From the NCBI RefSeq assembly GCF_042663585.1, contig NZ_JBHTAN010000006.1:248001-312000 (forward strand): a stretch of DNA of 64,000 bases. The letters are read 5' to 3'. Source of the stretch: Natranaeroarchaeum sp042663585 (lineage in GTDB: Archaea > Halobacteriota > Halobacteria > Halobacteriales > Natronoarchaeaceae). Position numbers and translations under genes: made by a program. Below are positions 34,668 to 43,016 of the stretch, in pieces (position 1 is the first letter of the stretch; every line of letters begins with the position of its first letter). The notes under the pieces are model-generated. The model was not told the origin of the DNA. It did no database searches and saw only the letters and a list, made by a program, of their open reading frames with translations.

Positions 34668-35422
34668 CAGAAAACGACGTAGAACAGGAAGGGCTCGACG
34701 CCGCCGAGGAGGCGGTCGACGAGGAGCCGGAGGGTGGAGCGGCCGCCGAACCGGACGCGGAGCCCGCAGAGGAAGCGCCCGCCGACGCCGAGGAGGCCGA
34801 GGACGAACCACAGCTAGACGAGGACGTCATGGCCGACGACGAGGCCGACCTCCTCATCCCCGTCGAGGACTATCTCGGTGCCGGTGTCCACATCGGTACC
34901 CAGCAGAAGACGGCGGACATGGAGCGGTTTATCCACCGCGTCCGTACCGACGGTCTCTACGTGCTGGACGTCGGCACGACCGACGACCGTATCCGTACGG
35001 CCGCGGACTTCCTGTCCAACTACACCGCGGAGCAGATCCTCGTCACGTCCTCGCGACAGTACGGCCGGTTCCCGGCCGAGAAGTTCGCCGAGGCAGTTGG
35101 CGCTCGTGCACGGACCGGACGCTTCATCCCCGGGACGCTCACGAACCCCAAGTACGACGGCTACATCGAGCCGGACGTGCTGGTCGTCACTGACCCGATC
35201 GGTGACGAGCAGGCCGTCAAGGAGGCGATCACGGTCGGTATCCCCGTCATCGCCATGTGTGACTCGAATAACTCGACCAGCAACGTCGATCTGGTTGTCC
35301 CGACGAACAACAAGGGTCGCAAGGCACTCTCAGTCGTCTACTGGCTGATGGCCAACGAACTGCTCGACCGCCGCGGTGCGGAGCCGAGCTACGCTCTTGA
35401 CGACTTCGAGAGCGGTATCTGA
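34664..35422 (+). CDS. rps2: Small ribosomal subunit protein uS2
   Basis: The 252-residue protein has an acidic, Ala/Glu-rich N-terminal extension of about 60 residues, then LLIPVEDYLGAGVHIGTQQKT, the uS2 core with TSSRQYGRFPAEKFA, RFIPGTLTNPKYDGYIEPD and NKGRKALSVVYWLM. It binds the 30S neck late in assembly. The extension is longer than in non-halophilic archaea and fits halophilic adaptation. It overlaps eno by ATGA and ends the cluster. Confidence 0.97.
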   Translation: MTENDVEQEGLDAAEEAVDEEPEGGAAAEPDAEPAEEAPADAEEAEDEPQLDEDVMADDEADLLIPVEDYLGAGVHIGTQQKTADMERFIHRVRTDGLYVLDVGTTDDRIRTAADFLSNYTAEQILVTSSRQYGRFPAEKFAEAVGARARTGRFIPGTLTNPKYDGYIEPDVLVVTDPIGDEQAVKEAITVGIPVIAMCDSNNSTSNVDLVVPTNNKGRKALSVVYWLMANELLDRRGAEPSYALDDFESGI

Positions 35423-35491
35423 GGCGCAGGACTTTCAGTTCGATTACTTTTGTTGCGCTCCCGACTACGCTGTGCGTCGTCGAACAGAGAG

Positions 35492-36229
35492 CTACAGGTC
35501 CATCCCGCCGTTGACGTCGATCACTTCGCCGGTGATGTACGAGGAGTCCTCACTGGCGAGAAAGCGGACCGTCGCCGCGATATCCTCGATTCTCGCGAAC
35601 CGGTCGAGCGGGATGTCTTCGAGGATCTGCTCCTGGATGCGGTCGTCGACCTCGGCGAGCATGTCCGTCTGTGTAAAGCCCGGACAGACGGAGTTCGCCG
35701 TCGATCCCGACCGCGCGAGTTCGAGCGCAATCGTCCGGGTAAAGCCGAAGAGACCGCTCTTTGCGGTGGCGTAGTTGGCCTGTCCGAAGTTGCCCTGCTT
35801 GCCGACGATGCTGGAGATATTGATCAGGCGTCCCTCGTCGGCAGTCTTGATATCGTCGAAAAACACCTGCGTGACGTTGAACACGCCGCCGAGGTTGACG
35901 TCGATCACCCGGTCCCACTCCTCGCGGCTCATCTCCTCGAAGCGAGTGTCCTGCGTGATCCCCGCGTTGTTGACCAGCACGTCGACGGGGCCGAACTCCT
36001 CGTGGATCGCCTCGCGCATCGCCTCGACCTCCATGCGGCCGGTGACGTCGGCCTGAGCGGTCATCGCCGTTCCGCCTGCCGAGCGGATCTTCTCGACGAC
36101 GTCGTTGGCCTTGTCGGTCGAACTCCGGTAGTTGATGATCACGTTCGCGCCCTCGGCTGCGAGGTCTTCCGCGATGCCGCTTCCGATCCCCCGCGACGCC
36201 CCGGTGATGAGACAGGTCCTGTCGTCCAT
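35492..36229 (-). CDS. phaB: Acetoacetyl-CoA reductase (PhaB), SDR family
   Basis: The 245-residue short-chain dehydrogenase has the Rossmann motif TGASRGIGSGIAEDL, NNAG in VLVNNAGITQD, catalytic Ser in NISSIVGKQGNFGQ, and YATAK (Tyr-Lys). NADPH preference is likely from the Asn-Tyr-Arg-Ser after beta-2. Placement next to phaC identifies it as the PHA precursor reductase rather than a fatty-acid FabG. It has its own TATA box, so expression is partly independent of phaREPC. ATG 36229 excludes an upstream extension. Confidence 0.92.
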   Translation of the reverse strand: MDDRTCLITGASRGIGSGIAEDLAAEGANVIINYRSSTDKANDVVEKIRSAGGTAMTAQADVTGRMEVEAMREAIHEEFGPVDVLVNNAGITQDTRFEEMSREEWDRVIDVNLGGVFNVTQVFFDDIKTADEGRLINISSIVGKQGNFGQANYATAKSGLFGFTRTIALELARSGSTANSVCPGFTQTDMLAEVDDRIQEQILEDIPLDRFARIEDIAATVRFLASEDSSYITGEVIDVNGGMDL

Positions 36230-36275
36230 TGTATATCGAACGGGCGGTTCCCGTCGTAGTACCACCATCAGCAGC

Positions 36276-36288
36276 TAGTATAATAAAT
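36276..36288 (-). promoter_or_regulatory. TATA box of phaB
   Basis: On the minus strand ATTTATTATACTA lies 47-59 nt before the phaB ATG, in the short gap after phaC. It implies a separate phaB transcript with a leader of about 20-30 nt. Confidence 0.5.
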
Positions 36289-36306
36289 GTGGGCTGTGCG
36301 ACGGAT

Positions 36307-37743
36307 TCAGGCGTTCAGCGAGCGGGCCTGATCGATCCAGTCCTCCACGCGACTGATCGGAAGGTCACACTCGGTCGCGACCGTGTCGGCGTCCGCGTCG
36401 GCGAGGGTTTCGACGGTCCCGTAGCCGGCGTCGACCAGACGCTCCTTGTATGTCGGCCCGACGCCGTCGATAGTCTGGACGCCGTTACCGGCCGCTTCCT
36501 CGCCGGCGTGGGCGTCCTCGCTGTCTGTCTGCTCCTCGTCGTGACTCTCATCGCCTGCTTGCTCCTCAGCGTGTTCCTCTTCGTCGCTGTGAGCGCCTTC
36601 GTCTGGCTGTTCGCCGTGGGTCTCTGTCTGTTCGTCGTCGTGGGTGTCCTCGCTCTCTACCTGTGAGCGCTCCTCGAACCACTCACACACGTCGGGCCAG
36701 AGTTGGTCGTGTGAGCGCGAGGAGACGGACATGCCGATGTGGCCCGTCTTGAACTCCATGACGCTCGTGTCGTCGCTCGGTATGACCTCGTTGAACGGCT
36801 TCGAGGCCTCCGGGGGAATGAGGTGGTCGTACTCGGCGACGATGTTCAGGACCGGCATGTCGATCTCGTTTAGATCGACGTGGTCGCCGCCGAGTTCGAG
36901 TTCGTTCCGGTAGAGGGCGTTCTCCTGGTAGATATCGGTGATGAACTCCTCGAATGTGGTGCCGGCCACGTCGATGCCGTCGCCGAGCCATTCCTCCATT
37001 CGGGCGAAGTTCTCGACGAAATCCTCGTCCTCGACGTTGTCGTAGAACCGGACGTACTTCGTGACGTAGTTCTCGACAGGGTCCATCAGGGCGAAGCCGA
37101 CGTCCAGGAAGTCAGCGGGGACGTTGCCGAAGGTGTCGGTGACGACATCTGGATCGAAATACTTCTCGTCGCCCCAGAGTTCGAGGACGCCGCCAGTCCC
37201 CTCGAAACAGAGCCCGGCGGCCATCAGGCCGAGGTTCCGGACTTTCTCGGGGAAGAGCGCGGCGTACATCGTCGACATCGTCCCGCCCATACAGTAGCCG
37301 AGCAGGTTGATGCTGTCCTGACCGGATCGGTCTCGCACCTCGTCGACGCAGTTGTCGATGTAGCGGTTGACGTAGTCGTCGAGCGTGAGCGAGCGGTCTA
37401 GCTGTGAGGGCTCGTCCCAGTCGATCAGATAGACGTCGAAGCCGTTGTTCAGCAGTGTTCGGACGACCGATCGGTTCGGCTGCAGGTCGAGGATGTACGG
37501 CCGGTTGATCAGCGCGTAGACGATCAGGATCGGCACGTCGTGTTGACTCTCCGTCTGGGACTCGTAGTGATAGAGTTTGAGCTTGTTCTCCTCGTAGACG
37601 GTCTCTTTGGGCGTCTCGCCGACGTCGGCCTCGGCGATGGCCTCGCCAGCGTCGGGCATCGCGCCCGTCGACTCGACGATGTCCGTGGCACTCTCCCAGG
37701 CCTGGCGCTGGAGATCCAGCGTGGCGGTGTAGGGGTTTCTCAT
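36307..37743 (-). CDS. phaC: PHA synthase class III catalytic subunit with helix-hairpin-helix tail
   Basis: The 478-residue enzyme polymerises hydroxyacyl-CoA. The catalytic triad is Cys 151 in GYCMGG (lipase-like box), Asp 306 in AEYDHLIPP and His 335 in KTGHIGMS. After residue 358 comes a His/Glu/Asp-rich disordered linker of about 60 residues, then residues 421-478 (VQTIDGVGPTYKERLVDAG...) forming a helix-hairpin-helix domain of a kind usually found in DNA-binding proteins. It lies 7 nt after phaE. Extended C-termini are known in haloarchaeal PhaC; the HhH nature is my reading. Confidence 0.95.
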   Translation of the reverse strand: MRNPYTATLDLQRQAWESATDIVESTGAMPDAGEAIAEADVGETPKETVYEENKLKLYHYESQTESQHDVPILIVYALINRPYILDLQPNRSVVRTLLNNGFDVYLIDWDEPSQLDRSLTLDDYVNRYIDNCVDEVRDRSGQDSINLLGYCMGGTMSTMYAALFPEKVRNLGLMAAGLCFEGTGGVLELWGDEKYFDPDVVTDTFGNVPADFLDVGFALMDPVENYVTKYVRFYDNVEDEDFVENFARMEEWLGDGIDVAGTTFEEFITDIYQENALYRNELELGGDHVDLNEIDMPVLNIVAEYDHLIPPEASKPFNEVIPSDDTSVMEFKTGHIGMSVSSRSHDQLWPDVCEWFEERSQVESEDTHDDEQTETHGEQPDEGAHSDEEEHAEEQAGDESHDEEQTDSEDAHAGEEAAGNGVQTIDGVGPTYKERLVDAGYGTVETLADADADTVATECDLPISRVEDWIDQARSLNA

Positions 37744-37750
37744 CGCTGTC

Positions 37751-38302
37751 TCACTCCTCCAGGTGTTCGAGCACGCGGTCGAGTTTCTGCTCGACGGCGT
37801 GCTGGCGTCGCTCTAACTCAACGAGTCGGTCGCCGACCTCCTCGATATCGCTCTGGGTCGGCATCCGAAGTTGACGGAGCGTCGACTCGGCGCTTTCGTC
37901 GGCCATCTGCTGGACTTCGAGGGCGTCCCCGACGGTCTCGCCGGTCATCGCCGCGAAGGCGCTGGTCGACATGACCTCGCTGAACGCCTGATTGGCGTTG
38001 TTGAGCCAGATGTCGCGGAACTCGTCCGGGGAGACGTCCTCGCCCGCGGCCGCATCGCCCGTGCGCTCGACCATCTCTTCGGCAGCGTCCATCCAGACCT
38101 GATAGGCGTTCGCGTAGCCCTCGAAGCCCTCACTCAGCCGTTCGTCGTCGCTCGAGGATTCGACGGCGTCGCTCCAGGCCTCGACGAACTGGGCCTGTGC
38201 CTCGATGTTCTCCTCGAAGGCGTCGACGAACTGCTCGTTCATCTGCTCCATAAACTCGCTCCACCCGTTCTGTACTGCGTCAGTGTCGTATGTGTCGGAC
38301 AT
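37751..38302 (-). CDS. phaE: PHA synthase subunit PhaE
   Basis: The 183-residue acidic, mostly helical protein (NGWSEFMEQMNEQFVDAFEE; C-terminal coiled coil LVELERRQHAVEQKLDRVLE) matches haloarchaeal PhaE, the partner needed for PhaC activity. Haloarchaeal PhaE is shorter than bacterial class III PhaE, as here. It lies 8 nt before phaC and 42 nt after phaP, so the genes form an operon. Confidence 0.92.
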   Translation of the reverse strand: MSDTYDTDAVQNGWSEFMEQMNEQFVDAFEENIEAQAQFVEAWSDAVESSSDDERLSEGFEGYANAYQVWMDAAEEMVERTGDAAAGEDVSPDEFRDIWLNNANQAFSEVMSTSAFAAMTGETVGDALEVQQMADESAESTLRQLRMPTQSDIEEVGDRLVELERRQHAVEQKLDRVLEHLEE

Positions 38303-38344
38303 GTTGGAAAAATTCCGCGGCCGGGACGAAAAGTGTTGGGCGCT

Positions 38345-38839
38345 CTACGGTGCGGAGACGTCGATCTCTTCGGCGGTCGACTCCATCTCTTCGGCCATCT
38401 CCACGGTCGTCTCTTCGACCTCCTCGTGAACCTCGAGATACGCATCGAACTGCTCGTCGACGGCGTCGATATACTCGTTGCTGGCCTCCTCGAAGGTTCC
38501 GTTGGCCTCGTCGAGCACCTCCTGGACGGCGCTCCACGTCTCCTCGTTGACCTCGCCGTACATCTCGAACTGCTCGTCGACCATCTCACGGAGGTCCGCG
38601 AAGTCGATATCGCTTCCCTCAGGCATCATCTCTTCGACAGTGTCGAAGTAACTATGGAGGGCGTCTTGGCTCATGCTGGCGTTCTGCTCGGTGACTTCTT
38701 CCATGGTAGCCATGCTGTCGACGAACGCCTGCATCGCGGTCTGCTGGGCCTCGATGGTGCCGTGGGTCATGCGCTGGCTGGATTCGAGGACGGTTCGCTG
38801 GAAGTCGAAGACGGTCTTGATGGGATTGCTTTCACTCAT
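38345..38839 (-). CDS. phaP: PHA granule-associated phasin
   Basis: The 164-residue helical, Glu/Met-rich protein begins SESNPIKTVFDFQRTVLES and has long amphipathic helices with few aromatic residues, the phasin pattern that coats PHA granules. Position between phaR and phaE matches the Haloferax mediterranei phaRP arrangement. ATG 38839 overlaps the end of phaR by 8 nt, so the two are co-translated. Confidence 0.91.
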   Translation of the reverse strand: MSESNPIKTVFDFQRTVLESSQRMTHGTIEAQQTAMQAFVDSMATMEEVTEQNASMSQDALHSYFDTVEEMMPEGSDIDFADLREMVDEQFEMYGEVNEETWSAVQEVLDEANGTFEEASNEYIDAVDEQFDAYLEVHEEVEETTVEMAEEMESTAEEIDVSAP

Positions 38840-39146
38840 TGGAATCACCTGTTTTGATCGGGATGACGATTGTCTGAACGATGTCGCCCTCGTTGATGTC
38901 GAGGGCTTCACGTTCAGCGTCCGGAATGCTGATTCGGCCGCCGCTCTGCACGCGGGTCTTGAACGTCCCAGTTCCCATCGCCATCGCCGGGAACCCGGAC
39001 ATGTTGTTCGAACCCGCGCCCATGGTAGCGGACACGAACTGCTTTGCGAGTTCCTGCTGGCTCTCGACAGCCTGTTCACTCGCGTTTTGCAACTGCTCGG
39101 CGAACATAGCCGGCGGCCACTGCATTCCGGTCGTCTCGTCTGTCAT
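38832..39146 (-). CDS. phaR: AbrB-like PHA regulator
   Basis: The 104-residue protein has an N-terminal helical segment (AEQLQNASEQAVESQQELAK) similar to phasins, then an AbrB/SpoVT swapped-hairpin domain RVQSGGRISIPDAEREALD followed by EGDIVQTIVIPI. In Haloferax mediterranei PhaR binds DNA and also granules and controls phaRP. Placing the helical arm next to the DNA-binding domain fits that dual role. The start is ATG 39146 (GTG 39149 alternative). Confidence 0.9.
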   Translation of the reverse strand: MTDETTGMQWPPAMFAEQLQNASEQAVESQQELAKQFVSATMGAGSNNMSGFPAMAMGTGTFKTRVQSGGRISIPDAEREALDINEGDIVQTIVIPIKTGDSNE

Positions 39147-39298
39147 CACGTGTGTATAGGACCCGCCGCATCTTAACCTTTACCTCTGAATGGTTCTCAA
39201 TGGTACTGAGTGGTTTTGCCGGTTGGCCCCGTTCGATTGTCAAGACGTTGAACTGTGGTTTCCCGCTGGTTGTGAACGCGGGCCATAGCCAGAGGAAA

Positions 39299-39305
39299 CT
39301 TATAC
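39299..39305 (+). promoter_or_regulatory. TATA box of the MaoC hydratase gene
   Basis: CTTATAC lies 21-27 nt before ATG 39326. The region between this box and the phaR start is a divergent control region of about 180 bp and is where PhaR operators would be expected. Confidence 0.5.
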
Positions 39306-39325
39306 TGCCTCTCCTAGTGATACAT

Positions 39326-39985
39326 ATGTCGAAAGATACGGGATCTGCGACACCCTTTGCGGATCTCACGAGCGCGTGGATGCAGCTGGGAGAAAGTGCA
39401 GTAAAAAGTGCAACAGCGATGAACCGCGCAGCGGTCGGCGCGTCAGCCGATAACGGCGGAAACGGCGACGATGCCGATGTGGCGGAAAGCGGTACCGAAG
39501 CCGCAGAACTCCGCCAGGGGTCAGTGCCCTCGCTCGCGTTCGAGACGGACGAGTGGGAGTACGAACGATCAGTCGAGCAGGCTGACTCGATCACGGTGGG
39601 AGACAGCGTGAGTTTCAGCAAACCGATCGACGACGCGGACGTCGAACGGTTCGCGCTCGCCAGTGGCGACACGAACCGCCTCCATCTGGACGACGAGTTC
39701 GCCGCCGAGGCTCGATTCGGTGGTCGCATCGCCCACGGGACGCTCGTCTCGGGGCTCATCAGCGCCGCGCTGGCACGCCTTCCCGGCCTGACCATCTACC
39801 TCTCGCAGGATATGGAGTTCCGCGGGCCTGTCAGAATCGGTGATCGCGTCACTGCGACCGTCGAGATAATCGAGGACCTGGGGAACGACCAGTACCGACT
39901 CAGCACCGTCGTCAGCGACGGCGAGGGGGAAGTGATCATCGACGGGGAAGCGGTAGTACTTATCGACAATCTCCCCGAGGAGTGA
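39326..39985 (+). CDS. MaoC-family (R)-enoyl-CoA hydratase
   Basis: The 219-residue protein has about 85 residues of low-complexity N-terminal helix (WMQLGESAVKSATAMNRAA resembles a phasin segment), then a hot-dog fold domain with DDADVERFALASGDTNRLHLDD and GGRIAHGTLVSGLISAAL, containing the Asp/His hydratase motif (D...NxxHxD and HG). It likely makes (R)-3-hydroxyacyl-CoA for PHA synthesis, as bacterial PhaJ does. Divergent from phaR. The phasin-like N-terminus may target the enzyme to granules (inference). Confidence 0.87.
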   Translation: MSKDTGSATPFADLTSAWMQLGESAVKSATAMNRAAVGASADNGGNGDDADVAESGTEAAELRQGSVPSLAFETDEWEYERSVEQADSITVGDSVSFSKPIDDADVERFALASGDTNRLHLDDEFAAEARFGGRIAHGTLVSGLISAALARLPGLTIYLSQDMEFRGPVRIGDRVTATVEIIEDLGNDQYRLSTVVSDGEGEVIIDGEAVVLIDNLPEE

Positions 39986-40008
39986 CTGGCGCGGAAACTG
40001 CGCGCCAG
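39986..40008 (+). terminator. Hairpin directly after the MaoC stop codon
   Basis: CTGGCGCG, a 7-nt loop and CGCGCCAG form a perfect 8-bp stem starting at the base after the stop codon. There is no T-run behind it, so termination is uncertain; it may protect the 3' end. Confidence 0.5.
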
Positions 40009-40336
40009 CCCCGCACCGCTGATACCGGGGCACTCGCTCTCGCAAACCGGAGGAACGTCCTCGCGCGCGCTGATCCGCGCTTCAGCACAGTCATTGCTCC
40101 CGATTCCGCGGTGGCTGTTCCCTTCTCGTGAACTCTCTCGTCACTTCGACCGGCCGAACTCCGGCGCGTTCTGCACGTTCGTTGCCGTGATGCTGGAGGG
40201 CGAGGAGCGAACTCCCGACCGATCTGCTCCGCCAGGTGGAAACGACCATCTGAGATATTTAGGAAAGCCTAAAACCTCCCCGCTCGAAAGATACAGACAG
40301 AGTAGTTCCGTGGGCATCAACCGTTTCAGCACTCCG
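40009..40336. other. Intergenic region upstream of the predicted iron-regulated pair
   Basis: About 330 bp without a convincing gene. A plus-strand frame crosses it but with poor codon bias (many aromatic/serine codons). The right third holds the TATA box and the palindrome at 40258-40273. Nothing else was recognised. Confidence 0.5.
40258..40273. promoter_or_regulatory. DtxR/SirR-type operator palindrome
   Basis: TTTAGG, 4 nt, CCTAAA is a perfect inverted repeat matching the TTAGG...CCTAA half-sites of DtxR/IdeR-family metal repressors. It overlaps the 3' end of a TATA-like GATATTTA (40253-40260), so repressor binding would block transcription factor B entry. The downstream ATPase belongs to the iron(III) transporter family, which supports iron control. 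Confidence 0.55.
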
Positions 40337-40696
40337 ATGACCGCCAACGAGGACCTCGCCGCCCATATCGGGCTGTTACTGTTCAGTGGCGTGATCGCCG
40401 GACTGGTAGAATCCGTCCTTCGTTGGCTGCCCGCACGTCCACCAGCGGCCGGCGGGGCGCTCGGTCTGATGTCCTCATCGTATACGCTCGATATCCTGCC
40501 GACGAGCGTTACCCTGATACTTGCAGTGACGATGGGAGCCTCCTTGATCGGCGTTCCGCTCGTGGTTCTTACGACGCGGACCGATCTCCACTACCGAGAA
40601 TTTCGGACGGTCGTCGCGGCGCTCCCGTCGCTCATCGTGATCTCGGGGCTCTCGATGACCGTGCCGCTAAAACAGGAGACATATGATGTCAGTTGA
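40337..40696 (+). CDS. Three-helix membrane protein of unknown function
   Basis: The 119-residue product has three predicted helices: HIGLLLFSGVIAGLVESVL, a segment from SVTLILAVTMGASLIGVPL, and VVAALPSLIVISGLSMTVPL. GTG 40310 is an alternative start. It has no permease EAA motif, so it is not an ordinary ABC permease. The gene overlaps the FbpC-type ATPase by 14 nt, indicating coupled translation and a probable shared function. I do not recognise a family. Confidence 0.68.
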   Translation: MTANEDLAAHIGLLLFSGVIAGLVESVLRWLPARPPAAGGALGLMSSSYTLDILPTSVTLILAVTMGASLIGVPLVVLTTRTDLHYREFRTVVAALPSLIVISGLSMTVPLKQETYDVS

Positions 40697-41834
40697 ATCC
40701 ACAACCACCGAGAGAACGGTCGAACGGGAACGAGAGAAGACGCCGTACGAGTCGGCAGCCGACTCGCTGCTGGAACTCGACGGCGTCTCGAAATCGTTCG
40801 GTTCCGAGGCCGCAGTCGAAGACCTGTCGCTGTCGGTCGAGCGCGGCGAGTTGCTCACACTGCTCGGGCCATCGGGCTGTGGGAAGACGACGACGCTCCG
40901 GCTGATCGCCGGCCTCGAACGACCGGACACCGGTAGTATTCGCGTCGACGGTCATCCCGTCGCGACGGCCGACGATACCTTCGTGGCGCCGGACGCCCGG
41001 GACATCGGCGTCGTCTTTCAGGACTTCGCGCTGTTTCCTCACATGACTGCCGCGGAGAACGTGGCGTTCGGTATCAGCGACCTGCCCGAGGACGAACAGA
41101 ACCAGCGCGTCGCTCACCTGCTCGAACTCGTCGGACTGGGCGAGCAGGGCGACTCCCGGCCCGAAGAGCTCTCGGGCGGCCAGCGACAGCGTGTCGCCCT
41201 GGCCCGCTCGCTCGCGCCCGAACCGGAGATCCTCCTGCTCGACGAACCGTTCTCGAATCTGGACGTCGATCTCCGGGTCCAGATGCGCGAGGAAGTCCGG
41301 AGCATTCTCAAAGAGACCGGCGTGACGGCGGTCTCGGTTACTCACGACCAGGAGGAGGCCCTCTCGATCAGCGACAGGGTCGCCGTGATGCACGAGGGAC
41401 AGCTCGAACAGGTCGACCGTCCCGAAGCCGTCTTCCAGCGACCCAAGTCCCGCTTCGTCGCGGGCTTCCTCGGCCACGCGAGTTTCCTGGAAGGCTACGT
41501 CAGCGGCAACGAGATCGACACCTCCGTGGCCATGATCGGCCGCGAACAGGTCCACGGGCTGGCGACCCAGTACGACATGACCGAGATCGACGTCCTCGTG
41601 CGTCCGGACGACGTGCTGGCGTATCCGACAGACGAGGAAAGCGCCGATGGTCGCGTTACGTATCGCCGGTATCTCGGACCCTCCGTACTGTACCGCGTCG
41701 AACTCGATAGCGGCGAGACGATCGAGTGCATGCACAACCACAGCGAATCGCTCGATCTGGATACGCCCGTTTCGGTGACTCTCACGGCCGAACACGATCT
41801 GGTCTGGTTCCCCCGCGACAGTCCGAGTCGCTAG
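40683..41834 (+). CDS. fbpC: FbpC-type ABC transporter ATP-binding protein
   Basis: The 383-residue ATPase has Walker A GPSGCGKTTTLRL, Q-loop FQDFALFPHM, signature LSGGQRQRVALARSL, Walker B EILLLDEPFSNLD and H-loop SVTHDQEEAL. The C-terminal 120 residues form a TOBE-type regulatory domain as in FbpC (ferric iron) and related spermidine/sugar importers. No periplasmic-binding protein or EAA-motif permease is nearby; they may lie elsewhere, or the three-helix protein may replace them. Confidence 0.9.
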   Translation: MMSVESTTTERTVEREREKTPYESAADSLLELDGVSKSFGSEAAVEDLSLSVERGELLTLLGPSGCGKTTTLRLIAGLERPDTGSIRVDGHPVATADDTFVAPDARDIGVVFQDFALFPHMTAAENVAFGISDLPEDEQNQRVAHLLELVGLGEQGDSRPEELSGGQRQRVALARSLAPEPEILLLDEPFSNLDVDLRVQMREEVRSILKETGVTAVSVTHDQEEALSISDRVAVMHEGQLEQVDRPEAVFQRPKSRFVAGFLGHASFLEGYVSGNEIDTSVAMIGREQVHGLATQYDMTEIDVLVRPDDVLAYPTDEESADGRVTYRRYLGPSVLYRVELDSGETIECMHNHSESLDLDTPVSVTLTAEHDLVWFPRDSPSR

Positions 41835-41897
41835 CGGTCCTCGCTTCGCCGCCGCTGATCACCGCTCGACTGTCCGATTCCGCAGGCACCTCCGTAC

Positions 41898-41905
41898 TTT
41901 TATAC
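41898..41905 (+). promoter_or_regulatory. TATA box of the DUF998 gene
   Basis: TTTTATAC is 23-30 nt before ATG 41928, giving a leaderless transcript independent of the ATPase gene. Confidence 0.6.
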
Positions 41906-41927
41906 ACGATGCACGAGTCGCAAGGTT

Positions 41928-42584
41928 ATGGAAAAACGAGCGATGGCAGCCGCGACCGGTCTCGCGGCCCCGATACTCGCGGCGGTGACAATTCTGGCGG
42001 CGACAGTCGTCGATCCGGGCTTTTCGTGGGCTAGCGACGCGCTCTCGAATCTCGGGGAGCTGCCAGTGAGCGAGTCGATCACGCTTTCGTTTCTGACCGG
42101 AGCCCCCGAGTTCGTGCTGTTCAACGGCGGGCTGATTCTGACCGGACTCGTCGGGCTACCGTTCGCATTGCGGCTCTGGACCGACGCCGAGAACGCGTTC
42201 CACCGACTGGGTGCGGTCGAGTTCGCCGGGGCACTGATCGCGCTCGCGCTGGTCGGCGTCTTCCACATTCCACGCGACCCCCATGGCACGGTGGCGATCA
42301 CTCACTACCTGCTCGGCATCGTCTTCATGTGGACGTACGGCACCGGGAGCGTGCTCGCCGGCCGTCCGCGCTGGGGACTGCTCACCATCTGGTTGGGCAT
42401 CTTCCACCTGCTCGCGTGGCTGGTCTGGGCGGCCGCCCTCACCGGACCGATCCCCGGACTCGCAATCCCGGAAACCGTCGGGGCGGCAGTGTTCGGCGGC
42501 TGGTCCCTCGTCGCGGCCAGGGCGAAACTCGGATGGCCGCCGCTTCCGAACCCCCTGCATCTGCGGTCGCCCCCCGCAGAGTAA
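41928..42584 (+). CDS. DUF998 membrane protein
   Basis: The 218-residue protein has about six predicted membrane helices and the DUF998 beginning GLAAPILAAVTILAATVVDPGFSWASDALSNLGE, where the Ser-Asn-Leu-Gly segment is characteristic. A conserved HY pair (AITHYLLG) lies in a later helix. DUF998 proteins are common in haloarchaea and have no proven function. The first Met at 41928 is supported by the TATA box. Confidence 0.87.
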   Translation: MEKRAMAAATGLAAPILAAVTILAATVVDPGFSWASDALSNLGELPVSESITLSFLTGAPEFVLFNGGLILTGLVGLPFALRLWTDAENAFHRLGAVEFAGALIALALVGVFHIPRDPHGTVAITHYLLGIVFMWTYGTGSVLAGRPRWGLLTIWLGIFHLLAWLVWAAALTGPIPGLAIPETVGAAVFGGWSLVAARAKLGWPPLPNPLHLRSPPAE

Positions 42585-42652
42585 CCCCGCTGTTCGATTT
42601 TTCCCCCGTTACGGCAGTAATCCTTAAACCCGAACCGCACCTACAGGCGTCT

Positions 42653-42931
42653 ATGCACAAAGACGAGCTTCTGGAGCTACACGAGCAAATGGTCATCATC
42701 ATGGAGAACTTCGCCGGGCGTGAGGGCGTCGACGACGAACTGTTCGAGCCCTACGACGAACTCGAAGTCGATCCATCCCACGTACACAAATCGAAAAGCG
42801 AGCACAAACACGCCGTCTTCGTGCTCGGGAACGCCCTGGCGAACGCGATGAGCGACGACGAGTTCTCCAGCGCCGGCCGCATCGGCAAGCGAATGGAGGA
42901 ACTCGCAAAGGACGCAGAAGGCAAGATCTAG
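42653..42931 (+). CDS. UPF0058 family protein
   Basis: The 92-residue helical protein starts HKDELLELHEQMVIIMENF and has the HVHKSKSEHKHAVFVLGNAL core that defines UPF0058, an archaeal family found in methanogens and halophiles. The HxHKSKxEHKHAVF motif suggests a metal or nucleic-acid site but the role is unknown. A second member occurs at 52643-52879. A TCCTTAAACC element about 30 nt upstream may be the promoter. Confidence 0.87.
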   Translation: MHKDELLELHEQMVIIMENFAGREGVDDELFEPYDELEVDPSHVHKSKSEHKHAVFVLGNALANAMSDDEFSSAGRIGKRMEELAKDAEGKI

Positions 42932-43016
42932 CTCGCGGACCGAGCCATCGAGCGGGTGGGGGCGGCGGGAACTCGACGCCGGAAAGTATTTGTTTCGCTT
43001 GTTGTTTGTACTCGGT

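Noticed and set aside
40094..40336. Extended N-terminus for the three-helix membrane protein
   Set aside because: The extension crosses the TATA box and the palindrome, so it would not be in the transcript.
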